From Rhyacophila brunnea (lineage: Eukaryota; Arthropoda; Insecta; Trichoptera; Rhyacophilidae), in assembly GCA_022495005.1 (NCBI GenBank), contig JAGYXB010002078.1:62001-126000 (forward strand): a stretch of 64,000 nucleotides of DNA. Direction: 5' to 3'. The notes below the pieces were generated by a model. The model was given only the letters and a program-made list of their open reading frames with translations. It made no database searches and was not told the origin of the DNA. The stretch's first letter is position 1, and every line of letters starts with the position of its first letter. This document shows positions 26,605 to 38,190 of this stretch, in pieces. Position numbers and translations under genes: made by a program.

Positions 26605-27625
26605 AATTAGAACTTATTAGAATTATTAATTTTAGGTAATAATGATGGTATTAAACACTATTTGGATGAAAAATATCACAGCATTATTGTAACATATAAA
26701 CCCAACGTAACTGTTTCTCACATACCTATAATTACCAATCTCACCACTTTTACAACTGTATGGCTGTAAATATGTTATACTATTTGTGTCTTATTATTTC
26801 ATATCTAATGTGAGTCTGACATGTTGTGGTTAGCTTTAGTTTGTGTTGACTATTCTGACAGACATTTTCGTTATAGGCATGGTACACCAACTGCGTCGTT
26901 TTAACTATGATTACATGTTTCTGAGAAATTTCGCATTCGCTAATGAAGAAATAATTTCAGGATATCGTCGCATTCTTCATTAATCACGGACGTCTAAGGA
27001 TCCCACGATCCCTATAATTAGTACTATTGTACAACATGATAACATATTATGTATACGGTATTAAATCTGAGAGAAAAAAACTCTGTTCAAAATATTCCTA
27101 GAAAAATGCTGTCATTGAATACATACGAGAACTTTTATTTGGGCTTTCGTGAGACGATCATATTTGGACATAATGATTTATAAATGATCATTTTGTAATG
27201 AATTGATTTAGCTTATTTTTTATATTTCGCAACATTCGTTCTTAGAAAAAAAAAACAAACACTTCAGAGTATTTTGTGTGGTATTAGTATTTATTCCATA
27301 ATTATTATAATACACCCCATAACCGGTTTTATCCTAACGAATGTTCTATCTGTCGTTCACAACGAGAGCATCTTTAAATAGGTAATAAAATACAATGGGT
27401 TATTCCAAATAATCATATTTTTACGTCTACGCATGTTATCCGTGGAGGGAAAACGACAATGATATTCGTGGTGAAATTCGTTGATCGAAGTAATATATTT
27501 TACATTTTAGTAGGTACCTACAATCGTAACAAAAACTTCCAAGACTATATTATCATTCATTATGTCTTTGGTATTGTAATATATTATGTAATTGCTTACT
27601 AATGCATTTTTTTCTTCTTTCACAG
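26605..27625. other. Intron sequence upstream of the first Notch exon seen
   Basis: No coding sequence. It ends in a pyrimidine-rich tract and CACAG acceptor immediately before 27626. The previous Notch exon (signal peptide, start of EGF1) was not found anywhere upstream in the window. Confidence 0.6.
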
Positions 27626-27900
27626 TTGCACTGCCCGCTTTGTAGGAGAATACTGTCAACATCTGAACCCATGCTACACAGGCCCAGGACCACGATGCCA
27701 GAACGGTGGGTCGTGTAGGGTGAAGCAGGCGCCGGCATCGTCACCAGCCTTCGTCTGCGAGTGCCCTCTCGGCTACAGCGCGTCCCTTTGCGAGATCAAA
27801 GTCGAGAACAGCTGCGACTCCTCGCCTTGCCAGAACGGAGGATCATGCGTGCTCAGGAGTCTTACCGACTACCAGTGCACGTGTGCTCCAGGATTCACCG
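27626..27900 (+). CDS. N: Notch exon: end of EGF1, EGF2, EGF3
   Basis: Encodes part of the extracellular domain of the Notch receptor, which binds Delta/Serrate ligands at the cell surface. The exon starts after a TTTCTTCTTTCACAG acceptor in phase 2 and stops at a GTGAGT donor in phase 1. It reads from the last two cysteines of EGF1 (CTARFVGEYC), through EGF2 (HLNPC...CQNGGSC...CECPLGYSASLC), into EGF3 (NSCDSSPCQNGGSC...CTCAPGFTG). EGF2 ending CPLGxxxSLCEI and EGF1 ending YVGDYCEHRNPC are specific to the N-terminus of insect Notch, so this is not a generic EGF protein. Codon use is GC-richer than the flanking introns, as expected for a conserved exon. The signal-peptide exon is not in the window. 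Confidence 0.93.
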
Positions 27901-27929
27901 GTGAGTTTACAATATTTTTCCGAGCCGTA

Positions 27930-28115
27930 ACGTGTTGGATTATAATGTCTTGTGTCCCGTATTGGAATCCTGGTGTTTCAAATTCATTTGTAGATTTCAA
28001 TGTGTGTTTGGACCCAGAGTTTGAATCTAATATAATTGAGCAAGTGGCTGATATTCATTTCTATTAAAAACAATGTGTTTCTCCAGTCTGTGGAAGTTCA
28101 TATGATCCTATTGGT
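27930..28115 (+). mobile_element. SINE copy just inside a Notch intron
   Basis: A diverged copy of the 9391 SINE, with GGACCCAGAGTTTGAATC, ATTGAGCAAGTGGCTGATAT and TCATATGATCCTATTGGTGA. It starts about 30 bp after the donor at 27901. The exon frame stays open through it to 28067, so a retained intron would add about 55 unrelated residues before a stop. Confidence 0.7.
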
Positions 28116-28285
28116 GAAGTATTTAATATTTAAAACAATTATATCATTAGATGGACTTGGTTAATGGTTGAACCAACGTGTATAATTATTTTTTTTGCTA
28201 ATCGCAGGACATTTTCAAAATATTATGTTTATTTATTGTTTACATCATGATTTTTCTTTTTTTAAATGTTATCGAATTCCCACAG

Positions 28286-28484
28286 GGGCGAGATGCGAAA
28301 GCCAAGACCATTGCGCGTCTCAGCCTTGCAAGAATGGCGCGACTTGCGCTTCGAACGAGGAGGGAACCTACACATGTACGTGTGCCGCTGGTTTCACGGG
28401 TGCCGCCTGTGAGAATGACGTCTTTGAGTGCGCGACTGACCCCTGCCAACGGGGGAAGTGCGTCAACACCCATGGCAGCTACAA
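28286..28484 (+). CDS. N: Notch exon: end of EGF3, EGF4, start of EGF5
   Basis: Follows a TTCCCACAG acceptor, enters in phase 1 and joins the previous exon as CAPGFTG|ARCES. It encodes the last cysteine of EGF3, all of EGF4 (HCASQPCKNGATC...CTCAAGFTGAAC) and the first half of EGF5 (DVFECATDPCQRGKCVNTHG). NTHGSY is the same as in fly Notch EGF5. Compared with fly Notch the loop between cysteines 2 and 3 of EGF5 is one residue shorter (CQRGKC against CKYGGTC). All six cysteines are kept once the next exon is added. The exon ends in phase 2 at a GTGAGT donor. Confidence 0.93.
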
Positions 28485-28699
28485 GTGAGTGAATTTCATG
28501 ATTTATATATTATCTGCTATCTCGTTTTGAAAAAAATAATACGTATACAATAAAATCATTCCTAAGCCATAATACTCCCGCTATTATGTTGATTGACAGT
28601 GGTATTTGTGACGAGATTGCTCGCAGAATCAAATTGGCATGGAGTGTATTTGGGCGCTTGTATAGCATCTTCAAAAGTGACTTAAAGTGTTCAACAAAT

Positions 28700-29095
28700 G
28701 TGTGCTAGGAACGTTCACGTATGCGTGTGGGACATGGATTCTCAATGTAATAGATATGAAAAAATACGAGTAACGTAACATGGCACGGGAAGGTGCATGT
28801 TGGGCATAACGCGGAAAGATCTCAAAAGAAACCAATGGATACGGAAAGTAGAAAAGACTACGCGATGTGATAGAGGTCACTAGGCAGGTGAAATGGCAAT
28901 GGACAACCACTGAACAATTAATGTGGTACCCAGTGGGCACTAAACGCCCAAAGGGACTTACTAAAACCCGACGGATAGACGAAATAATAAAGTTATACGT
29001 GGTAATTAAGAACTAGGGAAGAGAAGAGAGGTCCCACGGCTAAGGGAGGCCTTCATCTAACTGTAGATCGAGCTCGGCTGATGATGATTAATCCA
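28700..29095 (+). mobile_element. LINE ORF C-terminus and 3' end (remnant)
   Basis: Reads, with frameshifts, RKISKETNG-like, LRDVIEVTRQVKWQWTT, MWYPVGTKRPKGLTKTRR and finally a REAFI-like end followed by GATGATGATT. This is the standard ending of an insect non-LTR retrotransposon ORF2 and 3' UTR. Stops and frameshifts mark it as dead. It sits in the sense orientation in the Notch intron. Confidence 0.7.
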
Positions 29096-30911
29096 AGACA
29101 GTCATTTATGTATTTTTTTTAATATACCAGTTTAAACATTAATCATGGCTATGTCCACATAATTTAAAATAATATGCCAAAAAGCAAGCGCCGTTGAAAT
29201 AAAATACAATGTATTTAAATAATTAAATCTTTTATATTTATCATTTCTAATTATTATAGTGACATCGAGTCAAGATACCTCGAAGGTAATTCGTGATAAA
29301 ATGTACTTTAATAATCAGTGAGGGAGATGTGTGTTCGTAATTCGGTCAATCGATGTCTCTACTGAAATTGCAACTTTTAAAGTGATCATCCAAAGTTGTG
29401 TGTAATATGCACAGAACAGATTAATACAATTTTTGTGTTCCTTGGTAGTATGATCCGTCGTCCGTTATATGGGAGAATAATCATAGTTTTTCTCCCATTT
29501 ATTTAGTTTTTAGACTTGGTGTCTGATAATAATATTATATTCCCCAAGACATTGAAAAGCCCTTCTTCTATCAGAAGTTAGGTAGAATGATATGAAACTG
29601 AAAAATACTAATGTTAGGTGAAATTATCTGCCAGTTATTTCAGTAGATTCATTGCAGTCAGATAAAGACATCTGACAATTATTGGCGTAAACTTTTTTTT
29701 TTTAAATTCAATATCAACCATTAAGTTTGGAATATTCGGATGATAAATCACAAAAAAAATCGTTACCTAAGTATGTAGGTGTCAAAGCAAATGCAATCGG
29801 GACCGCCGCCTGGTTTATTTGGAAACAATGCAATTAATGTTACCAAATATGTTTAACCATATTTTAAAAGTTTTGCAATCATCTAGTGTTCACTAGTATG
29901 GTAGTCGAATTTAGTTCTACATAAAACTGGTGTATTTTACAGTAGAAATCTGTTTTATTTAAACTTAAAGCATCAATTCGCATTTTCAAATACCATATCC
30001 GTTTATCACCTGACGAATGCCAGTTATACGGTTGGCGTTTTTGTCTTTGATTTAATTATCGTTTCATTCATATTTTTGCAGACCTAAATACAAGTAGACC
30101 AAAAAATTGTCTTCTAATTGTTTTCCAATACCATTTATCCCGTGAAACTACCTAATTATTTAAGCTTCGTCAGCGTACTGCATACATCTTGTTTCAATAT
30201 TACTATTAATATTTAAATGAAAAATAAGATTTATGACGCCGAATCCAGTATCACAGTGTTAAACTCCTCCGTTTGGATTAGATAGATGCATTTATTTCAA
30301 TGATATATGGCCTGACGATTGCGCCCCCCGTCCGGATTTTCCCAATTAATTATTTATTGCCTTCGTCTGTATGTTAATCCCGAAATGCTGCCACGTTTAA
30401 TCGCTCAAGTTAGATGGTAGTTTACTCAATTTGTGGGCAAGTTAGGTTAACGAAAAAGAAGTACTTACCTAGATGATTTTTGACCGGTTTAAGCGCACCT
30501 GCTATCGGGATACGAATACTTAGGGAGATGTTCAAAAAAAAAATAACTAGCACCATTCTTTGATATTGTGAAACACTGTAACGATGTGTCAATTAAAATC
30601 GAAAAACAGATTGGACTATTTATTATAATGTCCAACTTGGTTTATTGGCAAGGTGCCTCGTTATCATTAAGATAATGTTGTATGAAGACATCCGATTATT
30701 GATTATGTGTAAAACATGCCAATGATTTCAAAACATGTGGGTTTATTTGGCCATTTTTCGAATGATTTTTTTTTATATACCCTTGGTATTAATTACCCAT
30801 GTTTTTCTTATAATCTGTTCTTTTTTAGCATTAAACACATTCATTTAACATATTTTTGAGATGTAATTATTAATATATGGAGATTATACTATATTTGTCT
30901 TTCTTTCTGTG

Positions 30912-31060
30912 CTCTCGTGGTGCCGTGCCTAAGGCGCTGGCCTTCCATCCGGGAGTTCCGGGTTCGATTCCCGGTGAGGTCAAAATATATTTACATAATC
31001 TAATATGTAAATTCCTCAAGCCTGGGAGTTTCTAATTGGGCTTCATGGCCTGTTGTGGTG
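30912..31060 (+). mobile_element. tRNA-derived SINE (second type)
   Basis: The first 71 nt look like a tRNA: A-box TGGTGCCGTGCCTAAGGCGC and a perfect T-arm CCGGGTTCGATTCCCGG. The acceptor strands GCTCTCG and TGAGGTC pair only partly. It continues into a non-tRNA body (AATTCCTCAAGCCTGGGAGT), so it is a SINE rather than a free tRNA gene. The body differs from the 9391 family. Confidence 0.6.
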
Positions 31061-31499
31061 TTTATCAAAGAAACAAAAAAATAAAAAAATATTCGTTATC
31101 TGACGTCGGCGACGACTGGCTATCTTTTCCCTGTAAACTAAACGATGGACTACTAATAACTGAGCTTAAGCCAGTCTATGATTTTCTTGAATTAGGGCTT
31201 TCTTCTTCTGCCCGTGTCTCGCTTATCGGACATCTTTTCTTGAATGATTATCCGCAGAAGGATATTATGTTATTACATGGAAATATTGAGGTTTACTTTG
31301 ATGCATACTGATGTTTGGTTAAATTAAAGAAGTTAAATTCTATTTGACACATTTGTTACAAGTAGGTACATTAGTCTATATTAAAGTAGTGACTACTTAT
31401 ATTCGAGTTAAGTTCAATTACATCGAGTTATAAATTATAGATACATGCAAATGGCGTTTACATAATATGCGTTATTGGTTTTCAACTGATCACTCAATG

Positions 31500-31560
31500 T
31501 CATCATCACCATCTCAGCTACTTTCGTTCCACTGCTGAATGAAGGCCTCTATGCTGTCTT
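31500..31560 (-). mobile_element. LINE 3' tail
   Basis: The minus strand reads SIEAFIQQWNESS then a stop and a CATCATCACC-type tail, the same kind of ending as at 243-430. Only the last few dozen bases remain. Confidence 0.55.
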
Positions 31561-32308
31561 CGCTCTTCGTTTTGTTGCCATGAACATAAGCTAAATTTGT
31601 GTTTATAATAGGTAATTGACGTAATATTATTTTTAGTAATCTGTTACGAATTAAAAGGAATATCTAGGTATTGTATTGGATAATCCTGTAATTTTAAGAA
31701 ACTCGATTTTATAAGCCGGAGGCGATCGATGTAATGCTCTATAGATTTATGGATGGCTTAAACTTTTCTTTTAACTAATTATTTTTGTGTCCCATTTTAT
31801 AATCGTCTCTCTCTTCTCTTTTATACAATACATACAAAGAAGACATAGATTATAATACATATACATTTATTTTATACTATTGGTTTTATTTATTACTATT
31901 GGTTTTACGCCATTGTTCAGCTATTTTTATACTATTTTTGTACGCATGATACAACGGAATTCTTCTTTTATTTACTTGGTTATCCCTTCGGCAAGGTAGA
32001 TTATTTTATTCCATTTGATCTCGTGGTTCAAAGGCTCAGGTATAAAACGGAAAGGTAGCTCGCGCCTCATCATAAAATATCACAACTTCTCGTATCGCAT
32101 GCGAGGGGCACGTCCAATGGCGTACTTATAAGCACAGCGTTACAAACCCTCAATGAAAGAATTACTTCTGTATTTACTCATTTAGCATCAATAATGAAAG
32201 TGCATTTTTAGTTTTTTTTTTAAAAATGAATACACTCTGGGCAAGTGGTCGAAAACGTAGATCTTGTTAAGAATTGGTAAACTTTGTAAGAAAGATATTT
32301 GTTTTGAA

Positions 32309-32680
32309 CATACATAACTTGAAAACACCTCAGATATTAAACCCACTAGAAAAAATATATTTGAAAAAAATACGAAACTCGACGGGATTTGAACCCGTAT
32401 ATCCAACCATTGGTGTCACGCCAATCTGTGCATTAAGCAATTATGCTACGAGCCTCCTATCTAATGACATGAAATGCTTATCAAATTGCTTTATTATTGA
32501 CTATCGATTTTTGTGTACTAAATCAAGGAATATTAATTACCTTAATTACTAACCAACGCCCGGCTCTCGTCAAATATTTTATATAATGTCTACTTGAACT
32601 AGCTCACTTTTGTGTTATGTATGTTCAATATATGTTCTCAAAATCTTGTGAATTATTCATTTGAATAAAAGAAATGGTTT
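32309..32680. mobile_element. Foldback-family element with tRNA module, second copy
   Basis: The ends GAACATACATAACTTGAAAA (left) and the inverted GTTATGTATGTTC followed by AATCTTGTGAATTATTC (right) match the outer parts of the element at 1797-2150. The arms are less complete here than in the first copy. The interior carries a full tRNA-like sequence on the minus strand (32375-32455), then AT-rich sequence. No ORF of interest. Confidence 0.55.
32375..32455 (-). tRNA. tRNA-like gene or pseudogene, Ser(UGA)-like anticodon loop
   Basis: An 81-nt minus-strand segment can fold as a cloverleaf. A 7-bp acceptor forms (AGGCTCG with CGAGTTT, two G-U pairs), with a D stem GCAT/ATGC and an anticodon stem ATTGG/CCAAT with a 7-nt loop CGTGACA. 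The variable region is about 10 nt, and the T-arm ACGGG-TTCAAAT-CCCGT is perfect. If loop positions 34-36 are the anticodon it is UGA (serine), but U33 is G and the D-to-anticodon spacing is long. It lies inside a foldback element. I treat it as a mobile-element tRNA module rather than a normal tRNA gene. Confidence 0.45.
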
Positions 32681-35174
32681 ATTAGATATTTGTTTCGTTA
32701 TGATGTTCTATATTTTCTTATGCGAATCACCATTTTGAAAATATCCACATTTTTCATTAGAATGATTAGATAGATATTCGTGGTTATATCATTTTTTTTA
32801 AATATCTTTTTTTTGTTAACACGCGCATTAAATATTTAATGTTTAGGTACCTACTTAAAAATATATGGTTAAATTTCTATTGGAGTTTATAAGTGCAATA
32901 TATATTTACCATGATGCAGGTATACCTATATCTTACGGTGACATCTCAATGTATATTCTTTCCCATTCTTAAATATTATACGGCATGATATTATAATATC
33001 TAAATATTAAAACGGAAGAGAAAATAATTATTTTATAATCTACGTAGAGTAGTGATAATTCCGAATTAACGAAGCGTCGACCTTATTAAGACTACCGGCG
33101 CATCAATTAACATAAATGTCAACATTTTTTTTGTGTATTAAAATCCTCATTAAAATGTTGTTATACTGACTTATCTTTAAAATGCATTTTTACATGCCTA
33201 CTTAAGTATTTTTTTTTATCTTAACTTAGGTTTTTAAAAGTTTTTTTTTATTATTTTATTGTACATGTGCAGGAAGACTAGGAAATAAAAATGTATTGGT
33301 GAAGATGAAAATGTCGTTGCACCTGAAAGTGGATACGGTATTATTTTACTATCCAAATTTATCGCCAGAGGGTCCATTGCCGCATCCGCCCCTCCAGGTA
33401 ACGACGCCACTTTCCACGTCTTCGTTTCGTCCATCGCGTGCCGTTAATTGTCCTTTCCTCCTCCTACTGCTTCGGCTTTACCGGTTGCGATGACCGCGTC
33501 AGGGCAGAAGTTGGTATCTTGATGGTCAGCGTAAAAATAATATGCTTCTGTTTGCTTGGTCTTGTAATATTTACGTATATTTATATAAATGTTATGAAGA
33601 CTCCGAAATTTATTTCATTTCAATATCATCCTCCATGATAATTCACACGCTCACTGTACCAAGCAAACGTCAAATAGTTAAAATTTCATCTAAATTATCA
33701 AACCTTTTTATTGTTTCTTCCATATCAATTTATTTTCCGCCAACCAGGGAACTCAGAAATAATGGGAACTGAAATATCTAACGGATTTGGAGTAACAGGC
33801 AAGCGAACTCGAGTATGGAAGAATATGGGATAAACTTAAACACGTGTCAAAAAAACGGTTATTCTTCGTTCTGACAACTGCTCTCAGTTTATGCATTGAC
33901 GCTCATTCAATATTGATGTATTTGAAGGTTGCAACACACATCCCAACAACGCATCCCTTGCGAAAATTTTACGCCATTGATTCGTAACACATACAGCAAT
34001 TAATTGATATGTTGCTAAAATATTTTACACTTTAATTTTGTGTGCTGTTTTTTAGACCGCTCAACCTCTCGTATGTAGGTAATACAACATTATTTTGACT
34101 TTTTTTGTTTTGACTATGCATCAATCTTAGATTTTTTTAGTGTGTTTGATTTGATAATGATGGTAAGCCAAAATAGACGCAGACTAAAAAAATATAGAAT
34201 TTTGTAAACACTGTTAAATCCAACTTCAGTTATAAAAATGGACTAGTAATTGCGGATAGATTGAAACGTAAACAATTTCTTTTACAAATTCAATTTGTGG
34301 AATCAATTGAGTTATTTTATATAGAAATGGAGTTTTAAAATCAACTATTTATTACTATTATTTTAAGACCAAAAATGATTTCAATGAACTAAATAAATAC
34401 CTTGTTTGGAGTCGCAGTCTTATGTGTGGATGATGTCCTATGCATGTATAATAATCACATTTTAACAACATTCACTCAAGCAATTAATACTCACTCGTAA
34501 ATGCGCAAAATCCATCCCTCAGTTAAACCGATCGCTTAATTTCAAATACCTCCCTGGTTGATATAGTCGGATAGGCCCATTATGGTTTTTCTATTTGGGA
34601 TTCCTCCTAATTCACGAGACAAACCAGCTTTTTTTATTTTTGTTTCATTGTATTATATTAGTAACATGGAAAGCGTGCATTCGACGACCTTTACTGGGCC
34701 GTTTTGAATCACAGGATGTGTGGTTTCTTGTGGGGCACTAATTCAATGTTCAGGACACGCTATGCCCATTTCAACTTCAAATTATTGATGTAAGTTTTAC
34801 GATACACATCTTGGTTGCTTTATTAATACTAGAATAATATCTGCCAAGCAAAGGTTCCAATGGAGAAATTTAATACAATTTCTTGTAGGTATACCTACTA
34901 AAAATACTGCAATATCAATATAACATTATAAATATGGTAGTTATATTTTGACAGTTATTTTAACAAGGTAAAGTTTACTTTCTCGTTTTGTATACTAGTT
35001 TAAGTAGCTAAATACTTGGTATAAAGTCAATCTTATCGGGACTGACGGCACACACATTTTCTTAAAAGCAAGTCAAGTAAATTATGTACCATGTTCGCTA
35101 CAAAGCAGAACATAATATAATTATTATGGGTATCCAGTACCCGCACAATGGAGGCTGTATCAGCAGACTTTTTT

Positions 35175-35340
35175 ACGTTAAATACATAGTAATTATCCAT
35201 TCGCTCAACCCATCGGGTCCTTGCACACACATAAAACAATATGCATTTTTTTGACCAGCCGCGGGTTAGAACTTACGATCCACGGCTTCGTATCTATCTA
35301 CACAAAAACGGCCGCTCTACCAATTGTACCAAGGCGTCGT
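35175..35340 (-). mobile_element. tRNA-derived SINE, minus strand
   Basis: On the minus strand a tRNA-like head (GGTACAATTGGTAGAGCGGC, then a B-box-like AGTTCTAACCC) is followed by GGACCCGATGGGTTGAGCGA and ATGGATAATT. The body matches the body of the 9391 SINE, but the head resembles a different tRNA. This may be a SINE with an exchanged head or simply a diverged copy. Confidence 0.55.
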
Positions 35341-36821
35341 TAAAATATCTTCGTATATAATCTGTTTTTCATCGATGCGGGTCTTAAATACTTAGAAGAT
35401 GGCTCTCCAGAAGTTAGAAAAAGCAACTGTTTTCCTCAGTTTGTACTTTGTACCTAGTATCTCGTTAAAATTGAATTTTAATAGGCATGGTTTGCCTGGC
35501 AATGTTTCCTATGCTTTGCATTTCGCCACGTTGGGTGCGCCCTACTATGATTTTCAGTCGATTGACGTATTTCCATGTTCGGTACACGAGAGTCAAGCCT
35601 TACTCCGGACGGGGAGACAGTCAAAGATACGGTTGTCGCCATAAAGGTTCTCATTTAGATTTAAGCCTTGTTTTGCACATTTATTTTGATACTTACATAT
35701 CGCTGATCCCTCTATTGGGCTGTTTTCTCACCTATTTTCATTAGCTATATGAGTATGCTTAGTGATAAATTAGTATCGCAAAGTTTTCATGGCAATAATA
35801 ATTATTATTTTTAATGGATGGCCGAAAGGTTTTGTTTTCTTTTCCTTTACTGCTATCTATTATTTATGCGGGTGTAATTAAACTTTTAGTGATTTAAAAA
35901 TAATAACCGTTCAATATTTTTTATGCAAATATGAAGTAATATATCCGTCTTTTCAGTATATACATAATACGATAAAAATGTACCTACGTATCAACATATT
36001 TTGATGAAGAAACAACATTGAACAATACACGTCATGCAGATATACCTATTATGCTTTAAGAAACAAACTATTTCGACCACCATTTGGTTATTCTGCCGAG
36101 AAATATCAATTTTAGGGCACGATATTCTCGTAAAATTCTGGCATGATTGAATGAAGTTAGAAATGGAATATGTAAATCCATACACTATAATTGACTATAA
36201 GAGAAAAATATTTAAACTCGTTGAGGGTAAGCTGAACCACTTACAAAAATCCACATGTCAGTTTGCACATGCCACGATTTCGCATTTATTAAATTTTTAC
36301 TCCAGTCAATGAGCCTATATGCTAATATGTATATTATAATATAATATATCCCAATTGTCGTAATTTCCATACGAAAATAAGACATTGATAGTAGATATCT
36401 AAAACGAAAACTACCGTCACTACTTACACTGATTGATTGCTGTTGGTTATTTACGAACTTCCAATGAATCTTTGTGTTTCTATTATTTTATACTTACTTA
36501 CGACAGTTACCTACTACGGTTAAAGTTTTTATTTCGACCATTATTACGCACTTTTTGAATAAGATAACTAACTAACTGTAAGTAATATAAATCAGATTGT
36601 CAAGATTTTACGAAAACTTAAATTCGTAAGTCATTGAATTTATCTTTATGTACAAAGATGTTAAAGGAAATCTTCAATCCATAATGTGGAACTAAATATA
36701 ATAATATAAAAGTGAGGCAAAAGATAGACCACTACTATTCATACAAACTCTCCGATGATTGGTGTTAATTTTGTATAATTCTTCTGATCATCTGTGTACT
36801 AATTTAAATATTTTTTTACAG

Positions 36822-36955
36822 GTGTATTTGTGACCCAGGCTACACCGGTAAAGACTGCGAGAGTGAGTACGTTCCCTGTGACCCATCTCCATGCATGAAC
36901 AACGGCAAATGCAGGACGGTGGAAACTCTCTCCTACGAATGCAAGTGTCCTGAAG
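36822..36955 (+). CDS. N: Notch exon: end of EGF5, most of EGF6
   Basis: Enters in phase 2 and completes the split Lys codon of NTHGSYK, giving [12 protein letters not shown] (end of EGF5). It continues with EGF6: [16 protein letters not shown]...[10 protein letters not shown]. Fly Notch has the same order, with SYECKCPKGFEGKNC, so the next exon should begin with the last cysteine of EGF6 and EGF7. The donor GTAAG at 36956 is canonical and phase 1. No matching acceptor plus EGF7 sequence exists in the remaining 27 kb, so Notch is cut here within the window. Intact reading frame and splice sites argue against an old pseudogene. Confidence 0.92.
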
Positions 36956-37328
36956 GTAAGCCTCATCACCACTACAGAATCTATTAAACTAATTACAAAA
37001 TAACTAGCTAGTTTTAAACAAAGTATGTATCTGCTTCTAGTTGTGGCGCTAATCGTCTGTGGTCATTCACCTAAATATTTTAGCGTGATTGCTAGAAGCA
37101 GTATTATATATATTAGGTACTAATGATGTTGGCTGTCACCGTGTCATCAATCATTAGCTTTTATTGATCGTTTATTATGAGTTTCTTTTTTCTCCTCCAG
37201 ATACCTCTTAGTGAAGGTCTTTGGCATTTAAGTTTTATTTTAAATTTATGTATTTCATTTCACTCCAGCGGTCCAGTTTTATTCTAGAAGTAGCGTTTAC
37301 TGTTCCAGTCTAATGTTGAGTAATATAC
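36956..37328. other. Start of the next Notch intron, up to the solo LTR
   Basis: Opens with a GTAAG donor. It contains no exon. Words CTGCTTCTAG and CTAGAAGCAG form a small inverted pair at about 37030 and 37095. The 4-bp ATAC at 37325-37328 is one side of the LTR target duplication. Confidence 0.6.
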
Positions 37329-37739
37329 TGACATGACCCGGCTCACGGCTAGCTCAGTAATGCTACCGGGCCGTCACTGAGGAGACTAGTGATGAATTAG
37401 GAGAGGTGGATCTCCTTTGTAGTATCACAACTTTTGAATTCCCGAATAAAACTCTCAGCTGGTGTGGTGCCGAATTTATTCAGGTACTAGAGTTCACAGT
37501 CACACAATAAGGTTAACTGTCATTGTTCCCGTAATTAAATCTCATTAAAGTATCAGCAAACTATTTATTTGTTCACTATAGGATCTCTGTGAAATCTTTC
37601 ACGGGTTCCCAAAAAGTCACACCTAATTCAGAGAATGTATACGCCGATATTCTTTGGATATTTTTAATTCATGAAATATTTTCCCATAAGAAAGAAAATA
37701 TAAATTATTCTTTGGTCACACAGTATTAGGTTTATAAAA

Positions 37740-37930
37740 GAATAGAATTATTTTATTGTTGTTTATAAAGTTTATTTATGTTCACAGTGTATTTACAAAT
37801 ATTTATTTGTGTTTACAGACTTGTTTACAAAAGGTTTGCATAATGTTTACAAATTTATTTACTAAAATTTGTTTTTATGTTTATGAATTTGTTTGCTAAA
37901 ATTTATTTTATGATTATGTTTACTTAATAA
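37740..37930. promoter_or_regulatory. TGTTTAC motif cluster in the LTR
   Basis: Several copies of (T/A)GTTTAC and close variants (TGTTTACA, GTTTACAAA, TGTTTACTT) occur within about 190 bp. TGTTTAC is the core of forkhead-family binding sites. The same cluster is kept in the other LTR (45650-45840). The region is AT-rich, so part of this may be composition. A regulatory role is inference only. Confidence 0.3.
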
Positions 37931-38092
37931 AGTTTCAAAAATTTATTTTATAATCCCGAAAAGATTTGTAAAATTTATTATTACAGACTGAGTTTATTAA
38001 TTTGTTTTTATAAAACAAATCCGATCGCGTAATTTATCCCGATTACGTCACCTCGTATGATGAGTAATGAAAAATAAAATTACTCCGCGTGT

Positions 38093-38190
38093 ACGTCACT
38101 ACCGGCAGATACGTGCTATTCGCGCTGCGTTTTAGCGGCCGACGTCACTACCGACAGATACGTGTTATTCGCGCTACGTTTTGCCCGTCG
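38093..38190. repeat. 49-bp tandem pair in the LTR
   Basis: ACGTCACTACCGGCAGATAC starts at 38093 and recurs as ACGTCACTACCGACAGATAC at 38142, with GCTATTCGCGCTGCGTTTT following each. The equivalent pair is in the right LTR near 45995-46092. The block is much more GC- and CpG-rich than its surroundings and contains CRE-like ACGTCAC half sites, so it may be part of the LTR promoter. Confidence 0.7.

Larger units (their letters stand above)
28485..36821 (+). other. 8.3-kb Notch intron
   Basis: Bounded by GTGAGT at 28485 and TTTTTTTACAG at 36811-36821; both phases match (phase 2). It contains a LINE remnant (28700), a tRNA-derived SINE (30912), a LINE tail (31500), the tRNA-carrying foldback (32300) and another SINE (35175, minus). 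The remaining sequence, including 29100-30900, 32690-35170 and 35345-36810, shows no exon or clear repeat. The 91-residue frame at 31036-31311 is unassigned. Confidence 0.75.

Noticed and set aside
31036..31311. 91-residue frame next to a SINE
   Set aside because: Somewhat protein-like but begins in SINE body sequence, has no known motif and lies inside a Notch intron.
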